NCBI RefSeq assembly: GCF_019160155.1
Contig: NZ_JAFNIH010000019.1
Location: forward strand, 124,001 to 188,000
From: Pinisolibacter aquiterrae
GTDB taxonomy: Bacteria; Pseudomonadota; Alphaproteobacteria; Rhizobiales; Ancalomicrobiaceae
Reading direction: 5' to 3'
DNA length: 64,000 nt
Part shown: in pieces, positions 16,894 through 27,221 of the stretch
How positions within the stretch are numbered: position 1 is the stretch's first letter
Layout: the number at the start of each line of letters is the position of its first letter
Position numbers and translations under genes: made by a program
The notes under the pieces: generated by a model
What the model was told of the DNA's origin: nothing
Seen by the model: only the letters and a program-made list of their open reading frames with translations
The model's database searches: none

Positions 16894-17940
16894 ATGAAAA
16901 CCGCCGATCCCTGGTGGGACCGCGACCGCCACGCCGATCGTCGGCCCGCTCTCCTCGCCCGCAACGCCGTCAAACGCGCCTTCCGCGCCCATCTCGAGGC
17001 CGACGGCTTCACCGAGGTCGAGACCACCGCGCTCCAGATCTCCCCCGGCAACGAGACCCATCTCCACGCCTTCGAGGTCACCGCGATCGGCGACGACGGT
17101 GCCCCGCGCACGCGCTATCTCCACACCTCCCCCGAATTCGCCATGAAGAAGCTGATCGCCGCCGGCGAGACGAAGATCTTCGATTTCGCCCGCGTCTGGC
17201 GCAATCGCGAGGGCGGACCGACCCATGCGCTCGAATTCACCATGCTCGAATGGTATCGCGCCGGCGCCCCCTACGAGACCTTGATGGAGGATTGCGCCGC
17301 CCTGCTGGCGCTCGCCGCCGACACCGTGGGCGCGCGCGACTTCCGCCACCGCGCCCGCGCCTGCGATCCTCGCCTCGCCCCCGAGCGGATCACCGTCGCC
17401 GAGGCCTTCGACCGCTTCGCCGGCGTAGACCTGCTGGCGACGATCCCGCCCGACCCCACCGCCGAACCCGACCGCGACCGCCTCGCCGCCGCCGCGCGCG
17501 CGCTCGGGCTCCGCGTCGCCGACGACGACACGTGGTCGGACGTCTTCTCACGCCTCCTCGCGGAGCACGTCGAGCCGCGTCTCGGCGACGGCCGCCCGGC
17601 GATCCTGATGGAATACCCGTCCCGCGAGGCCGCCCTCGCCCGCCCCTGCCCGCACGACTCGCGCGTCGCCGAACGCTTCGAACTGTGGGCCTGCGGCGTC
17701 GAACTCGCCAATGCCTTCGGCGAACTGACCGACCCGGTCGAGCAGCGCCGCCGCTTCCGGATCGAGATGGACGAGAAGGAGCGTCTCTATGGCGAGCGCT
17801 ATCCCCTCGACGAGGACCTGCTGGCGGCGCTCGCCCATATGCCGCCGACCAGCGGCATCGCCCTCGGCTTCGATCGCCTCGTCATGCTGGCGACCGGCGT
17901 CCCGCGCCTCGCCGACATCCTGTGGACGCCGGTCCCGTGA
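16894..17940 (+). CDS. epmA: EF-P--(R)-beta-lysine ligase
   Basis: Attaches (R)-beta-lysine to the EF-P lysine. The 348-residue protein is a class II lysyl-tRNA synthetase core without the anticodon domain: motif 2 region FDFARVWRNREGGPTHALEFTMLEWYRA near residues 99-126 and motif 3 GIALGFDRLVMLATG near 321-335. GAGGAAAG lies about nine bases before the ATG. The mutase that makes beta-lysine, EpmB, is not the next gene, as it is in many relatives, and is absent from the window. Confidence 0.95.
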   Translation: MKTADPWWDRDRHADRRPALLARNAVKRAFRAHLEADGFTEVETTALQISPGNETHLHAFEVTAIGDDGAPRTRYLHTSPEFAMKKLIAAGETKIFDFARVWRNREGGPTHALEFTMLEWYRAGAPYETLMEDCAALLALAADTVGARDFRHRARACDPRLAPERITVAEAFDRFAGVDLLATIPPDPTAEPDRDRLAAAARALGLRVADDDTWSDVFSRLLAEHVEPRLGDGRPAILMEYPSREAALARPCPHDSRVAERFELWACGVELANAFGELTDPVEQRRRFRIEMDEKERLYGERYPLDEDLLAALAHMPPTSGIALGFDRLVMLATGVPRLADILWTPVP

Positions 17941-18024
17941 CGCCCATGGTGCGGGCACGACTGTAATTGTATCCGCCCGCGTCTCGGGCCACTCTCCCTC
18001 GCACATGCGAAGGACCGAGGCGCA

Positions 18025-19044
18025 ATGAGCGGCGACACCCATTCCCACGATCACGATCACGGCCCCGCCCAGTGCCAGGGACACGGGCACGACCACGACC
18101 ACGACCATGATCACGGTCACCATGATCATCACGGCCACGCCCATGGCGGTCTCGGCCATGTCCATGCGCCCGTCGACTTCGGCCGCGCCTTCGCCGTCGG
18201 CATCGCGCTCAACACCGGCTTCGTGGTGATCGAGGCCGGATTCGGCGTCGCCGCCAATTCGATGGCACTGCTCGCCGACGCCGGCCACAATCTCTCCGAC
18301 GTGCTGGCGCTCATCGTCGCCTGGGTCGCCGATCGCGCCACCCGCCGCGCCCCGAGCCCGCGCTTCACCTACGGCTTCGCCGGATCCTCGATCATGGCGG
18401 CGCTGTTCAACGCGGTCTTCCTGATGCTGGCGGTCGGCGCCATCGCGCTCGAGGCGGTGCAGCGCCTGTTCAGCCCCGAGCCGGTCTCCGGCCTCACCAT
18501 GATCGTCGTCGCCGGCATCGGCATCCTCGTCAACGGCGTCACCGCATGGCTCTTTGCCGGCGGCTCCAAGGGCGACCTCAACATCCGCGGCGCCTATCTG
18601 CACATGCTGACCGACGCGCTGATCTCGGCCGGCGTCGTCGTCGCCGGCCTCGCGGTCTGGGCGACCGGCTGGATCGCGATCGACCCGATCGTCTCGCTGA
18701 TCGTCGTCGCCGTCGTCGTCTGGGGCACCTGGGGGCTCCTGCGCGAGAGCTCCGCCCTCTCCGTCGCCGGCGTCCCCGCCGCGATCGACCCCGCCGAGGT
18801 CCGCGCCGCGCTCGCGAGCCTCCCCGGCGTCGTCGCCCTGCACGATCTCCACATCTGGGCGATGTCGACCACCGAGGTGGCGCTGACCGCCCATCTGGTG
18901 ATGCCCGACGGCGCGCCCGGTGACGATTTCCTGCACACCGCGTCCGAGATGCTGGAGCACCGTTTCGACATCGGCCACATGACACTGCAGATCGAGACCG
19001 GCGACGGCGCCTGGTGCCGTCTGGTCCCCGACGCGGTGTTGTGA
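18025..19044 (+). CDS. Cation diffusion facilitator family metal transporter
   Basis: A 339-residue proton-coupled Zn, Co or Cd exporter. Residues 6-46 are exceptionally rich in His and Asp, a likely metal-binding arm. Six transmembrane segments follow. The transport site is HxxxD-like: ALLADAGHNLSD near 87-98 and HMLTD near 192-196. The C-terminal cytosolic domain (about 245-330) has the CDF fold with HDLHIWAMSTTEVALTAH. The substrate cannot be fixed; the CzcD/ZitB branch fits best. Confidence 0.93.
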   Translation: MSGDTHSHDHDHGPAQCQGHGHDHDHDHDHGHHDHHGHAHGGLGHVHAPVDFGRAFAVGIALNTGFVVIEAGFGVAANSMALLADAGHNLSDVLALIVAWVADRATRRAPSPRFTYGFAGSSIMAALFNAVFLMLAVGAIALEAVQRLFSPEPVSGLTMIVVAGIGILVNGVTAWLFAGGSKGDLNIRGAYLHMLTDALISAGVVVAGLAVWATGWIAIDPIVSLIVVAVVVWGTWGLLRESSALSVAGVPAAIDPAEVRAALASLPGVVALHDLHIWAMSTTEVALTAHLVMPDGAPGDDFLHTASEMLEHRFDIGHMTLQIETGDGAWCRLVPDAVL

Positions 19045-19071
19045 CGCCCGGCCGGGACCGGCCGGCGCGCC

Positions 19072-19599
19072 TCAATGCCCTTCGAACGACACCAGCGAGC
19101 GCACCGGCACGTTCATCGCGCGCAGTCTCGAAGCACCGCCGAGATCCGGAAGGTCGATCACGAAACAGGTCGCCACCACGTCGGCGCCGAGATTGCGCAG
19201 AAGCTGCACGGCGGCGCAGGCGGTGCCGCCGGTGGCGATGAGGTCGTCGACCAGCACCACCTTCTCGCCCTCGAGAACGGCGTCGCGATGGACCTCCATC
19301 TGATCGACGCCGTATTCGAGGCTGTAGGCGATCGACACCACCTCGTGCGGCAGCTTGCCCTTCTTGCGGATCGGCACGAAACCGGCCGAGAGCTGATGCG
19401 CCACGGCGCCGCCGAGGATGAAGCCACGCGCCTCCATCCCCGCCACCTTCTCGATCTTCTCGCCCGCGAAAGGCTGAACCAGCTCGTCGACGGCGCGGCG
19501 GAAGGCGCGGGGATTGCCGAGCAGCGTGGTGATGTCGCGGAACATGATCCCGGGCTTGGGATAGTCGGGGATCGAGCGAATCGTGTCGCGCAGGTTCAT
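19072..19599 (-). CDS. apt: Adenine phosphoribosyltransferase
   Basis: Converts adenine and PRPP to AMP. It has the typical 175 residues, with RDITTLL near 21-27, [12 protein letters not shown] near 56-67, RKKGKLP near 78-84 and the PRPP loop [13 protein letters not shown] near 113-125. Start ATG shares one base with the stop of trmO (TGATG), and AAGGA is positioned as SD within the trmO end. The upstream mtnP releases adenine, so this operon completes methylthioadenosine salvage. Confidence 0.97.
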   Translation of the reverse strand: MNLRDTIRSIPDYPKPGIMFRDITTLLGNPRAFRRAVDELVQPFAGEKIEKVAGMEARGFILGGAVAHQLSAGFVPIRKKGKLPHEVVSIAYSLEYGVDQMEVHRDAVLEGEKVVLVDDLIATGGTACAAVQLLRNLGADVVATCFVIDLPDLGGASRLRAMNVPVRSLVSFEGH

Positions 19600-20060
19600 C
19601 ACCAGTAGTCCTTCATGATTTCTCTGGCCCAATCCGGCTCGCGGAGGACCCCTCGCGGCTCGAAGCCGCTCATCACCGGCTTGATGTCGACCACCGGCGT
19701 GCCGTCGATGGCGTCGAGCCCGCGCACCCGCACGACCCCGCCCTCGACCCCGAGGATCTCCACCGTCGTCACCCCGAGCCGGTTCGGCCGCGGGCTGCCG
19801 CGCTGCGCGAAGATGCCGACCTCCGGCCAATCCGCGCGCCCGCGCGGCCGCCGCGCCCCGACGACGATCGCCTCCGGATCGATCATGTCGAAGTGAAAGA
19901 CGATCAGCGCGTGGGAGAATTGATCGAGCCCGGCCAGCGCCGAGACCGGAAAGGCGGGATCGAGCACGATCTCCGCCTCGACCGTACCCCAGTCGTCGTC
20001 GGTCGCCTCGGCGCGGCCGCCGCGCACCCGCGCCACCACGTCGAGTTCGAGACGGCTCAT
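19599..20060 (-). CDS. trmO: tRNA (N6-threonylcarbamoyladenosine-37)-N6-methyltransferase TrmO-like
   Basis: A 153-residue protein of the TsaA/TrmO family, which uses SAM to methylate t6A37 in threonine tRNAs. Family segments include [36 protein letters not shown] and [19 protein letters not shown]. It overlaps mtnP upstream by four bases and apt downstream by one. A tRNA modification enzyme inside a methylthioadenosine/adenine salvage operon is an unusual but tidy SAM-related grouping. Confidence 0.85.
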   Translation of the reverse strand: MSRLELDVVARVRGGRAEATDDDWGTVEAEIVLDPAFPVSALAGLDQFSHALIVFHFDMIDPEAIVVGARRPRGRADWPEVGIFAQRGSPRPNRLGVTTVEILGVEGGVVRVRGLDAIDGTPVVDIKPVMSGFEPRGVLREPDWAREIMKDYW

Positions 20061-20938
20061 GGGCGCGCCCCCAGAACCCGCCCGGCGACCGCGTCGAGCT
20101 TGGCGAGCAGCAGCGGGTCGCGCGCGTCGCGCGCCGTCATGATCGCGTGGTCGAGCGCGTGGTCCGAGCCGATCGGACAGGCCGGATGCTCGACGGGGAA
20201 GTCCTGGGCGAAACGCGCCACCAGCCGCCGTGCCTTGTCGGCATTGTCGTGCACCACCTTGATCACGGCGGCGACGTCGACGTGGTCGTGGTCCTGGTGC
20301 CAGCAATCGAAGTCGGTGACCATGGCGACGGTCGCGTAGGGGATCTCCGCCTCGCGCGCCAGCTTCGCCTCGGGCATGTTGGTCATGCCGATCACGTCGA
20401 ACCCGGCCGACTTGTACCAGAGGCTCTCCGCGAGTGTGGAGAACTGCGGCCCCTCCATGCAGACGTAGGTGCCGCCGCGCCGATGCGGGATCGCTTCCGC
20501 CGTCGCCGCCGCCTCGAGCCGATCCATCAACCCCGGGCTGACCGGGTGGCCGAAGCCGACATGGGCGACGCAGCCCGCGCCGAAGAAGCTCGACTCGCGC
20601 TTCACGGTGCGATCGACGAACTGGTCGATCAGCACGAAGGTGCCCGGCGGCAGATCCTCCCGGTAGCTGCCGACCGCCGACACCGAGACGATGTCGGTCA
20701 CCCCGGCCCGCTTCATCGCGTCGATGTTGGCGCGATAGTCGATCTCGGAGGGCGGGATCCGGTGGCCGCGCCCGTGACGCGGCAGGAACACCAGCGTCTT
20801 GCCGCCGATCTCGCCGATCAGGAGATCGTCCGACGGCGTCCCCCACGGGCTCGACACGGTCATCCACTCGGCATTGGTCAGCCCCGGCAGGTCGTAGAGC
20901 CCCGAACCGCCGATCACCCCGATCACCGATGCCGTCAT
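20057..20938 (-). CDS. mtnP: S-methyl-5'-thioadenosine phosphorylase
   Basis: Cleaves methylthioadenosine with phosphate to adenine and methylthioribose 1-phosphate. The 293-residue protein shows [11 protein letters not shown] near 9-19, phosphate-binding RHGRGH near 54-59, [13 protein letters not shown] near 173-185, [14 protein letters not shown] near 196-209 and [13 protein letters not shown] near 221-233, matching MtnP rather than PNP. GAGAGG lies six bases before the ATG. First gene of the mtnP-trmO-apt operon. Confidence 0.95.
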   Translation of the reverse strand: MTASVIGVIGGSGLYDLPGLTNAEWMTVSSPWGTPSDDLLIGEIGGKTLVFLPRHGRGHRIPPSEIDYRANIDAMKRAGVTDIVSVSAVGSYREDLPPGTFVLIDQFVDRTVKRESSFFGAGCVAHVGFGHPVSPGLMDRLEAAATAEAIPHRRGGTYVCMEGPQFSTLAESLWYKSAGFDVIGMTNMPEAKLAREAEIPYATVAMVTDFDCWHQDHDHVDVAAVIKVVHDNADKARRLVARFAQDFPVEHPACPIGSDHALDHAIMTARDARDPLLLAKLDAVAGRVLGARP

Positions 20939-21050
20939 GATTCACCTCTCCGGTCGCGTGCTGCGAGTGTCCCCATTCCGCGTCGCAATGCAATCCGGGA
21001 AGCACGCAGTCCGCCCCGTCGGCGCCGCGAAAGACCCACGAAACGCGAAG

Positions 21051-21074
21051 GGCTCCCGGTCACCCGGAAGCCCT
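21051..21074 (-). terminator. Hairpin after the bc1 operon
   Basis: On the minus strand GGGCTTCCGGG pairs with CCGGGAGCCC (one mismatch), followed by TTCGCGTTTCGT. The tract is weak but the stem lies directly after petC. Confidence 0.6.
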
Positions 21075-21097
21075 CGCCGTCGTCGGTGTCGAACCGC

Positions 21098-21958
21098 TCA
21101 GTGAGCGACGCTCGACCAGACCTTGCGCTTGGTCAGATAGAGCAGGCCGGCGAAGACGATGAGGAACATCATCACCTTGAGGCCGGTCGACTTGCGCGCC
21201 TCGAGCTTGGGCTCGGCGGTCCACATCAGGAAGGCGGCGACGTCGCGGGCATAGTTCTGAACGGTGCCCTTGGTGCCGTCGTCATAGGTGACGATGTCGT
21301 CGGTCAGCGGAGGCGGCATGGCGATGCAGGTGCCGCCGATGAACGACTGGTTGTACTGCAGCGCGCCGTCGCAGGTCACGCCGTGCGGCGCTTCGACGTA
21401 GCCGGTCAGCAGGTTGTAGACGTAATCCGGACCCGCTTCCGCATAGAGGGTGAAGGGGTCGCCGAGGAACGAGGCGCCGCCGCGATGAACGGCGCGCGCC
21501 TTGGCGATCAGCGACAGATCCGGCGGCAGGGCGCCGCCGAAGGAGGCGCGGGCCGCCTCGTCGTTCGGGAAGGGCGCGGCGAAGCGATCGGACGGACGGC
21601 CGTCGCGCTCGAACATCTCGCCGGCGTCGTTGGGGCCGTCCTTGACCTTGATGGTCGCGGCCAGCGCCTTCGCCTGGTCCATGGTGAAGCCCGGTCCGCC
21701 GGCGTCCGCGAGGTTGCGGAAGGAGACGAGGTTCATCGAATGGCAGGTCGAGCAGACCTCCTTGTAGACCTTGTAGCCGCGCTGCAGCTGAGCCTTGTCG
21801 AACCGGCCGAACGGGCCGGCGAAGGACCAGGACTGCGTCTCGACGACCGGCCCGCCGGCTTCGCTGGCGAAGGCCGGAGCGGCGAAGGCGAGGCCGGCGA
21901 CGAGCGCCGCGGCGCCCATCGCACGACCGATCTTGGTGACGGAAAGGATCATGGTCAT
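21098..21958 (-). CDS. petC: Cytochrome c1
   Basis: Membrane-anchored c-type cytochrome of the bc1 complex that passes electrons from the Rieske centre to soluble cytochrome c. The 286-residue precursor has a signal peptide ending AFA-S near residue 32, heme motif C69-ST-C72-H73, the family PPDLSLIAKAR and GTCIAMPPPL (axial Met) segments, and a C-terminal anchor helix near 260-278. GGGAGA is seven bases before the first ATG. Here it is a separate gene, unlike the fused cytochrome b/c1 (fbcH) of Bradyrhizobium. Confidence 0.96.
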   Translation of the reverse strand: MTMILSVTKIGRAMGAAALVAGLAFAAPAFASEAGGPVVETQSWSFAGPFGRFDKAQLQRGYKVYKEVCSTCHSMNLVSFRNLADAGGPGFTMDQAKALAATIKVKDGPNDAGEMFERDGRPSDRFAAPFPNDEAARASFGGALPPDLSLIAKARAVHRGGASFLGDPFTLYAEAGPDYVYNLLTGYVEAPHGVTCDGALQYNQSFIGGTCIAMPPPLTDDIVTYDDGTKGTVQNYARDVAAFLMWTAEPKLEARKSTGLKVMMFLIVFAGLLYLTKRKVWSSVAH

Positions 21959-21983
21959 GTCAGTGTCTCCCGATCTCTTCCGT

Positions 21984-23216
21984 TCAATGCGCGGCGTTCT
22001 TGGCGAGCACGGCGGCCGTCACCGATTCCGGCAGCGGACGCGGCTTCTCCACGAGGCCCAGGACCGGCAGGATCACCAGGAAGTGGAAGAAGTACCAAGC
22101 AGTGAGGATGCGCGAGGCGACGACGTAACCGCCCTCGGCCGGCTGCGAGCCGAGATAGCCGAGGCCGAGGCCGCAGATCACCAGGACCCAGAAGAACTGC
22201 TTGTAGAGCGGACGATAGGTCGCCGACTTCACCTTGGACGTGTCGAGCCAGGGCAGCACGAACAGGACCGCGATGGCGCCGAACATGGCGAGGACGCCGC
22301 CGAGCTTGTCCGGGATCGAGCGCAGGATCGCGTAGAACGGCAGGAAGTACCATTCCGGAACGATGTGCGCCGGGGTCACCATCGGGTTGGCCGGGATGTA
22401 GTTGTCCGGGTGGCCCATGTAGTTCGGCGAATAGAACAGGAACCACGAGAAGAAGATCAGGAACACGACCATGCCGAACGCGTCCTTGACGGTCGCGTAC
22501 GGGGTGAAGGCGACGCTGTCCTGCTCGCTCTTCAGCTCGACGCCGGTCGGGTTGTTCTGGCCGACGACATGCAGCGCCCACACGTGCAGCACGACGACGC
22601 CGACGATGACGAAGGGCAGCAGATAGTGCAGCGAGAAGAAGCGGTTGAGGGTCGGGTTGTCGACCGAGAAGCCGCCCCACAGCCAGGTCACGATCGGATC
22701 GCCGACCAGCGGGATCGCCGAGAACAGGTTGGTGATGACGGTGGCGCCCCAGAAGGACATCTGGCCCCAGGGCAGCACGTAGCCCATGAAGGCGGTCGCC
22801 ATCATGAGGAGGAAGATCACCACGCCGAGGATCCACAGGATCTCGCGCGGCGCCTTGTAGGAGCCGTAGTAGAGACCACGCAGGATGTGGACGTAGACCG
22901 CGATGAAGAACATCGAGGCTCCGTTGGCGTGCATGTAGCGCATCAGCCAGCCCCAGTTCACGTCGCGCATGATGTGCTCGACGGAATTGAAGGCCATCAG
23001 GGTGTTCGGCGTGTAGTGCATCACCAGCACGATGCCGGTGATCAGCTGAACCGCCAGCATCATCGACAGGATGGCGCCGAAGGCCCACCAGTAATTGAGA
23101 TTCCGCGGGGTCGGGTAGGCGACGAAGCTGTCGTAGCCGAGCCGGATGATCGGCAGCCGCGAGTCGATCCAGCGCGTGAAGCCGTTCGACGGCGTGTAGG
23201 TCGAGTGACCACTCAT
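21984..23216 (-). CDS. petB: Cytochrome b of the bc1 complex
   Basis: 410 residues with eight transmembrane helices, binding two hemes b and both quinone sites. Conserved segments include [16 protein letters not shown] near 69-84, [16 protein letters not shown] near 134-149, HYLLPF near 197 and the Qo-site [18 protein letters not shown] near 285-302. GGAG lies nine bases before the ATG. It lies between petA and petC in the usual order. Confidence 0.97.
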   Translation of the reverse strand: MSGHSTYTPSNGFTRWIDSRLPIIRLGYDSFVAYPTPRNLNYWWAFGAILSMMLAVQLITGIVLVMHYTPNTLMAFNSVEHIMRDVNWGWLMRYMHANGASMFFIAVYVHILRGLYYGSYKAPREILWILGVVIFLLMMATAFMGYVLPWGQMSFWGATVITNLFSAIPLVGDPIVTWLWGGFSVDNPTLNRFFSLHYLLPFVIVGVVVLHVWALHVVGQNNPTGVELKSEQDSVAFTPYATVKDAFGMVVFLIFFSWFLFYSPNYMGHPDNYIPANPMVTPAHIVPEWYFLPFYAILRSIPDKLGGVLAMFGAIAVLFVLPWLDTSKVKSATYRPLYKQFFWVLVICGLGLGYLGSQPAEGGYVVASRILTAWYFFHFLVILPVLGLVEKPRPLPESVTAAVLAKNAAH

Positions 23217-23241
23217 GTCTTGCTCTCCTGAGGCGCTGGCG

Positions 23242-23766
23242 TCAGCCGATCTTCACGACCTTGTCCGAGATGAACTCGTACGGCGGAACGGGCAGGTTGA
23301 GGGGCGCCGGGCCGGCATGGATACGGCCGGAGGCGTCGTAGACCGAGCCGTGGCACGGGCAGAACCACCCGTCGAACTCGCCGGCATGACCGAGCGGGAC
23401 GCAGCCGAGATGCGTGCACACGCCGACGACGATGAGCATGTGCTCGTGGCCCTTCTTGACGCGGGCCTCGTCGGTCTGCGGATCGCGCAGCGCCTTCACG
23501 TCCATCCCCGCGAGCTTCTTCATCTCGTCGTCGGTGCGGTTGCGGATGAAGACCGGCTTGCCGCGCCACTTGACGGTGATGATCTGCCCCGGAGCGACGG
23601 ACGAGACGTCGACCTCGGTGGAGGCGAGAGCCAGCGCCGAGGCGTCGGGATTCATCTGGTCGATGAACGGCCACGCGACGGAGGCGACGCCGACGGCGCC
23701 GACGGCGCCCGTCGCGATGTAGAGGAAGTCGCGGCGCGACGGTTCTGCGGTGTCCATGGTAGCCAA
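23242..23766 (-). CDS. petA: Rieske iron-sulfur subunit of the bc1 complex
   Basis: 174 residues counted from the TTG. A twin-arginine type signal/anchor ([14 protein letters not shown]) leads into the Rieske domain with cluster ligands in [10 protein letters not shown] and CPCHGS. It oxidises ubiquinol at the Qo site. I favour the TTG start at 23766, seven bases after GAGAGGA, giving [10 protein letters not shown]; the ATG at 23757 would be 16 bases from that SD and gives 171 residues. Petabc order and orientation are canonical. Confidence 0.95.
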   Translation of the reverse strand: MATMDTAEPSRRDFLYIATGAVGAVGVASVAWPFIDQMNPDASALALASTEVDVSSVAPGQIITVKWRGKPVFIRNRTDDEMKKLAGMDVKALRDPQTDEARVKKGHEHMLIVVGVCTHLGCVPLGHAGEFDGWFCPCHGSVYDASGRIHAGPAPLNLPVPPYEFISDKVVKIG

Positions 23767-24065
23767 GGTCGGATCCTCTCGAAGGTCGTCGGATCGATCA
23801 CCCCCGCCGCGTCCGCCGACCGCATCACCTCGGGGAAATCGTCCCGAGAGACCCGATCGATGGGCCACGTGAGGAGAATTCACGCGGAAATGGGACACCG
23901 AAAGCCGATTGCCCCCAGTCTCCGATCGGCCGCCGTTTTGACACCACGTCGACGCAATGTCCAGATGCGGGCGCGGCCCCACCCCCCCGACCTTGGAATT
24001 GTTTCACTCGAAATATGTCATTGAAGACACTGCCCATCCCTCGAGCCTGCGACGATAATGCGCAC

Positions 24066-24638
24066 ATGTCCGTAGAAACCCCGATGAACGACGATCGTGC
24101 CACCGCGACGGCCCCTGTTTCCGCCGCCGATCCGCTCGCCTTCGCCCTCTCGACGCGCCTGCGTCTGGCGCTCTACGAGCCCGACATTCCCCAGAACACC
24201 GGCACCCTGTTGCGCACCGCCGCCTGTCTCGGCCTCGCCGTCGATCTGATCGAGCCGGCCGGTTTCGCGATCACCGACAAGACCCTGCGCCGTGCCGGCC
24301 TCGACTATCTCGACGCCGCCGTCCTCACCCGCCATGCGAGCTGGACCGCCTTCGACGCCCGCCGCCGCGACGAGGGGCGCCGCCTCGTCCTGCTGACGAC
24401 CAGGGCTTCGACGCGCCACGTCGATTTCGCCTTTCGCCCCGACGACGTGATCATGGTCGGGCGCGAATCGGCGGGCGTGCCCGACCACGTCCACGACGCC
24501 GTCGACGCCCGCCTGATCGTGCCGATGCGCGCGGGCCTGCGCTCGCTCAACGTCGCGGTGGCCGCCGTCGTCGTCCTCGGCGAGGCGCTGCGACAACTCG
24601 ACGCCTACCCGGCTCTCCCCCGAGGATGCCCCCGATGA
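24066..24638 (+). CDS. trmL: tRNA (cytidine(34)-2'-O)-methyltransferase TrmL-like
   Basis: A SPOUT-class methyltransferase that modifies the wobble base of leucine tRNAs. The core starts at [16 protein letters not shown] and has the SPOUT knot motifs [11 protein letters not shown] and [26 protein letters not shown]. The exact start is uncertain: ATGs at 24015, 24066 and 24084 are in frame, none with a good SD, and the N-terminal 20-35 residues are not conserved. The stop overlaps the hemF start (ATGA). Confidence 0.88.
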   Translation: MSVETPMNDDRATATAPVSAADPLAFALSTRLRLALYEPDIPQNTGTLLRTAACLGLAVDLIEPAGFAITDKTLRRAGLDYLDAAVLTRHASWTAFDARRRDEGRRLVLLTTRASTRHVDFAFRPDDVIMVGRESAGVPDHVHDAVDARLIVPMRAGLRSLNVAVAAVVVLGEALRQLDAYPALPRGCPR

Positions 24639-25528
24639 CCACCGCCCTCCCCGCCGATCTCGACGCCCTGAAGGCCGCGACCGCCACCTGGTTCGAGGCG
24701 CTGCGCGATCGAATCACCGCCGCCTTCGAGCGCCTCGAGGACGAGATCGCCACCCCCGGCGTCGATGCCGCCCCCGGCCGCTTCGTGCGCACGCCCTGGG
24801 CGCGGGTCGATCACACCGGCACGCCGGGCGGCGGTGGCACCATGGCGATGATGCACGGCCGCGTCTTCGAGAAGGTCGGCGTCCACGTCTCCGCCGTCCA
24901 CGGCGAATTCGCCCCGGAATTCCGCAAGGAGATCCCCGGCGCCGCCGAGGATCCGCGCTTCTGGGCCTCCGGCGTGTCGCTGATCGCCCATCCCTGGAAC
25001 CCGAACGTCCCCGCCGTCCACATGAACACCCGCCACGTCGTGACGACCCGGCGCTGGTTCGGCGGCGGCGCCGATCTGACTCCGGTGCTCGATCGCCGTC
25101 GCGTCGAGACCGATCCCGACACGATCGCCTTCCACGCCGCCATGAAGGCCGCCTGCGACGCCCACGCGGTCGCCGACCACGAGCGCTACAAGGCCTGGTG
25201 CGACGACTATTTCTTCCTGCCCCATCGCGGCGAGCCGCGCGGCGTCGGCGGCATCTTCTACGACCGCCTCGACAGCGGCGACGTCGCGGCCGACTTCGCC
25301 TTCACCCGCGCGGTCGGCGAGGCCTTTCTCGGCATCTATCCCGAACTGGTGCGGCGAAACGGCGCGACGCCCTGGACCGCGGCCGATCGCGAGGAACAGC
25401 TGATCCGGCGCGGCCGCTACGTCGAGTTCAACCTGCTCCACGATCGCGGCACCATCTTCGGCCTGAAGACGGGCGGCAACGTCGCCTCGATCCTGTCGTC
25501 GATGCCGCCGGTGGTGAAATGGCCCTGA
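24635..25528 (+). CDS. hemF: Oxygen-dependent coproporphyrinogen III oxidase
   Basis: Oxidatively decarboxylates coproporphyrinogen III to protoporphyrinogen IX, using O2. 297 residues with the family segments [66 protein letters not shown] and the C-terminal SMPP. I start at 24635, nine bases after GAGG, rather than at 24626, which lies on the SD. Co-transcribed with trmL. Confidence 0.97.
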   Translation: MTTALPADLDALKAATATWFEALRDRITAAFERLEDEIATPGVDAAPGRFVRTPWARVDHTGTPGGGGTMAMMHGRVFEKVGVHVSAVHGEFAPEFRKEIPGAAEDPRFWASGVSLIAHPWNPNVPAVHMNTRHVVTTRRWFGGGADLTPVLDRRRVETDPDTIAFHAAMKAACDAHAVADHERYKAWCDDYFFLPHRGEPRGVGGIFYDRLDSGDVAADFAFTRAVGEAFLGIYPELVRRNGATPWTAADREEQLIRRGRYVEFNLLHDRGTIFGLKTGGNVASILSSMPPVVKWP

Positions 25529-25613
25529 GACGCGTCGCCCGGCCGTCATGAAGCGCGCCCACCCTCGATCTCGCGAGCGGCATCCGTTCCGCCGCGATTC
25601 GAGGGAGCCTCCC

Positions 25614-25832
25614 ATGAGCGAGACAGAAACGCCCGTAACCACCCTGTCGGCCGGCGACGTCGTGGTTCTGAAATCCGGCGGTCCGATGCTGACGGTCGCC
25701 TCGATCCTCGGCGATCTCGCCTCCTGCGTCTGGTTCTGCGAGGAGGAACAGGCCTATCGCTTCGAGGACCTGCCCGCCGCCGTCCTGATCGCCGTCGCCT
25801 TCGAGGACGACGAGGACGAGGACGCCGGCTGA
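25614..25832 (+). CDS. DUF2158/YodC family protein
   Basis: A 72-residue protein with the family core GDVVVLKSGGPMLTVASI (residues 14-31) and a C-terminal acidic end (EDDEDEDAG). The fold is a small beta barrel; no function is established. GAGGGAG lies seven bases before the ATG. It is convergent with the diguanylate cyclase gene. Confidence 0.8.
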   Translation: MSETETPVTTLSAGDVVVLKSGGPMLTVASILGDLASCVWFCEEEQAYRFEDLPAAVLIAVAFEDDEDEDAG

Positions 25833-25896
25833 GCCCGTCCCGCCGGCTCCGCCCGACCTCGGTCGGCCCGCGACCGTCGGGGCGCCGCCCCGACGC

Positions 25897-27162
25897 TCAC
25901 GCGGCGCTGGAGAGGGCGCGTCCGCCCGGCGCGATCTCGCACGGATCGAATGCGTCGCAAGGCGCGCCCTCGGGGCGGAGATCGAGCGGCGCGACCCGAT
26001 TGCGGCCCGCGCGTTTGGCGGCGTAGAGCTCGGCGTCGGCGGCGCGCAAGAGATCGTCGATGGTATGGTGGGCGGAGACGACGCCGGCGCTGCAGCCGAT
26101 GCTGACCGTGACCACGCGCCCGGCTCGTCCGCCCGCCTGCGGAATCTCGAGCCGTTCGATCGCCACGCGGATCCGTTCCGCCACCCGCATCACCGCCTCG
26201 AGCCCCGCCCCCGGCAGCACCGCCAGGAACTCCTCGCCACCGAACCGGCCGATCAGATCGTCCTTGCTCCGGATCTGATCGCTCGCCGCCCGCGCCACCG
26301 CGATCAGACAGCGGTCGCCCTCCTGATGCCCGAAACGGTCGTTGAACGACTTGAAGTGATCGACGTCGATCATCATCACCGCGACCACCTCGCCCTCGCT
26401 CGACGACTGTTCGGAGATCTCCGGCAGACGCAGATCGATCGAGCGGCGATTGGCGAGCCCGGTCAGCGTGTCGACCTCGCTCAGTACCTTGAGCTCGTCG
26501 TTGCGGTGGGTGAGGCGATGCGCCGCGAGGTCGCTGCGCAGCCGGCCCATGTGTTCCCGCCGCAACGCCCCCTCGACGGTCTGCCCGGCCACCAGCGCGA
26601 TCAGCACCACCGCGCTCGCCACCGCCAACGGCCCCAGCACCGCCGGCGCGAAATCCCCGCTCGGGATCACCGCCCCCCACAGGAGGGCGAGCCCGATCCC
26701 GGCGACGGCCGTCGCGACGGCGCGGCCCGGCCGCACGAAGAGACACAGCGAGAGGATCGGCAGAACCGCGACGAGATCGAACGCCCGTTCCTCGCGCGCC
26801 GCGCCGACGCGGTGACCGATCAGCGTCGCCGCCACCGCCATCAGCGCCACGCTCCCCGCCTGCACCTCGGCCGGCAGGGCCGACCGGCGCCCGTCGACGC
26901 GGCTGCCGATCAGCAGCGCCCAGGGGATCACCATGCCGAAATGCAGCGCCACCATCACCGGCGACACCGCCGTCGACAGGAGGCACTCCATCAGCGGCAC
27001 CAGGCTCCACAGCCCAGCGAACCAGATCATCGCCCGCCCCAGGCGCCGGGCCTCGAGCGTGCGGCGATCCGCCTGGAAACGCAGACGAACCAGGGCGTCG
27101 AACCGCTCCTCGCCGTCGAAATGCGGCGCGAACGCGGATCGAGAGGAAACGAGCGTCGTCAT
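25897..27162 (-). CDS. Membrane diguanylate cyclase (GGDEF)
   Basis: Makes cyclic di-GMP. The 421-residue protein has about six hydrophobic helices between residues 40 and 195, then a GGDEF domain from about 230 (DTLTGLANRRS, VDHFKSFNDRFGH) with active-site RFGGEEF near 308-314. At the I-site position five residues before GGEEF the sequence is SKDD rather than RxxD, so product inhibition through that site is probably missing. The signal sensed is unknown. A TTAA-N7-TTAC-like motif lies 60 bases upstream on its strand. Confidence 0.93.
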   Translation of the reverse strand: MTTLVSSRSAFAPHFDGEERFDALVRLRFQADRRTLEARRLGRAMIWFAGLWSLVPLMECLLSTAVSPVMVALHFGMVIPWALLIGSRVDGRRSALPAEVQAGSVALMAVAATLIGHRVGAAREERAFDLVAVLPILSLCLFVRPGRAVATAVAGIGLALLWGAVIPSGDFAPAVLGPLAVASAVVLIALVAGQTVEGALRREHMGRLRSDLAAHRLTHRNDELKVLSEVDTLTGLANRRSIDLRLPEISEQSSSEGEVVAVMMIDVDHFKSFNDRFGHQEGDRCLIAVARAASDQIRSKDDLIGRFGGEEFLAVLPGAGLEAVMRVAERIRVAIERLEIPQAGGRAGRVVTVSIGCSAGVVSAHHTIDDLLRAADAELYAAKRAGRNRVAPLDLRPEGAPCDAFDPCEIAPGGRALSSAA

Positions 27163-27221
27163 GAGGCGGATCCGGGAGCAGGAGGTCTCCCGGTTCTACG
27201 AAGCCGGCCTTCAGGGAGGGT

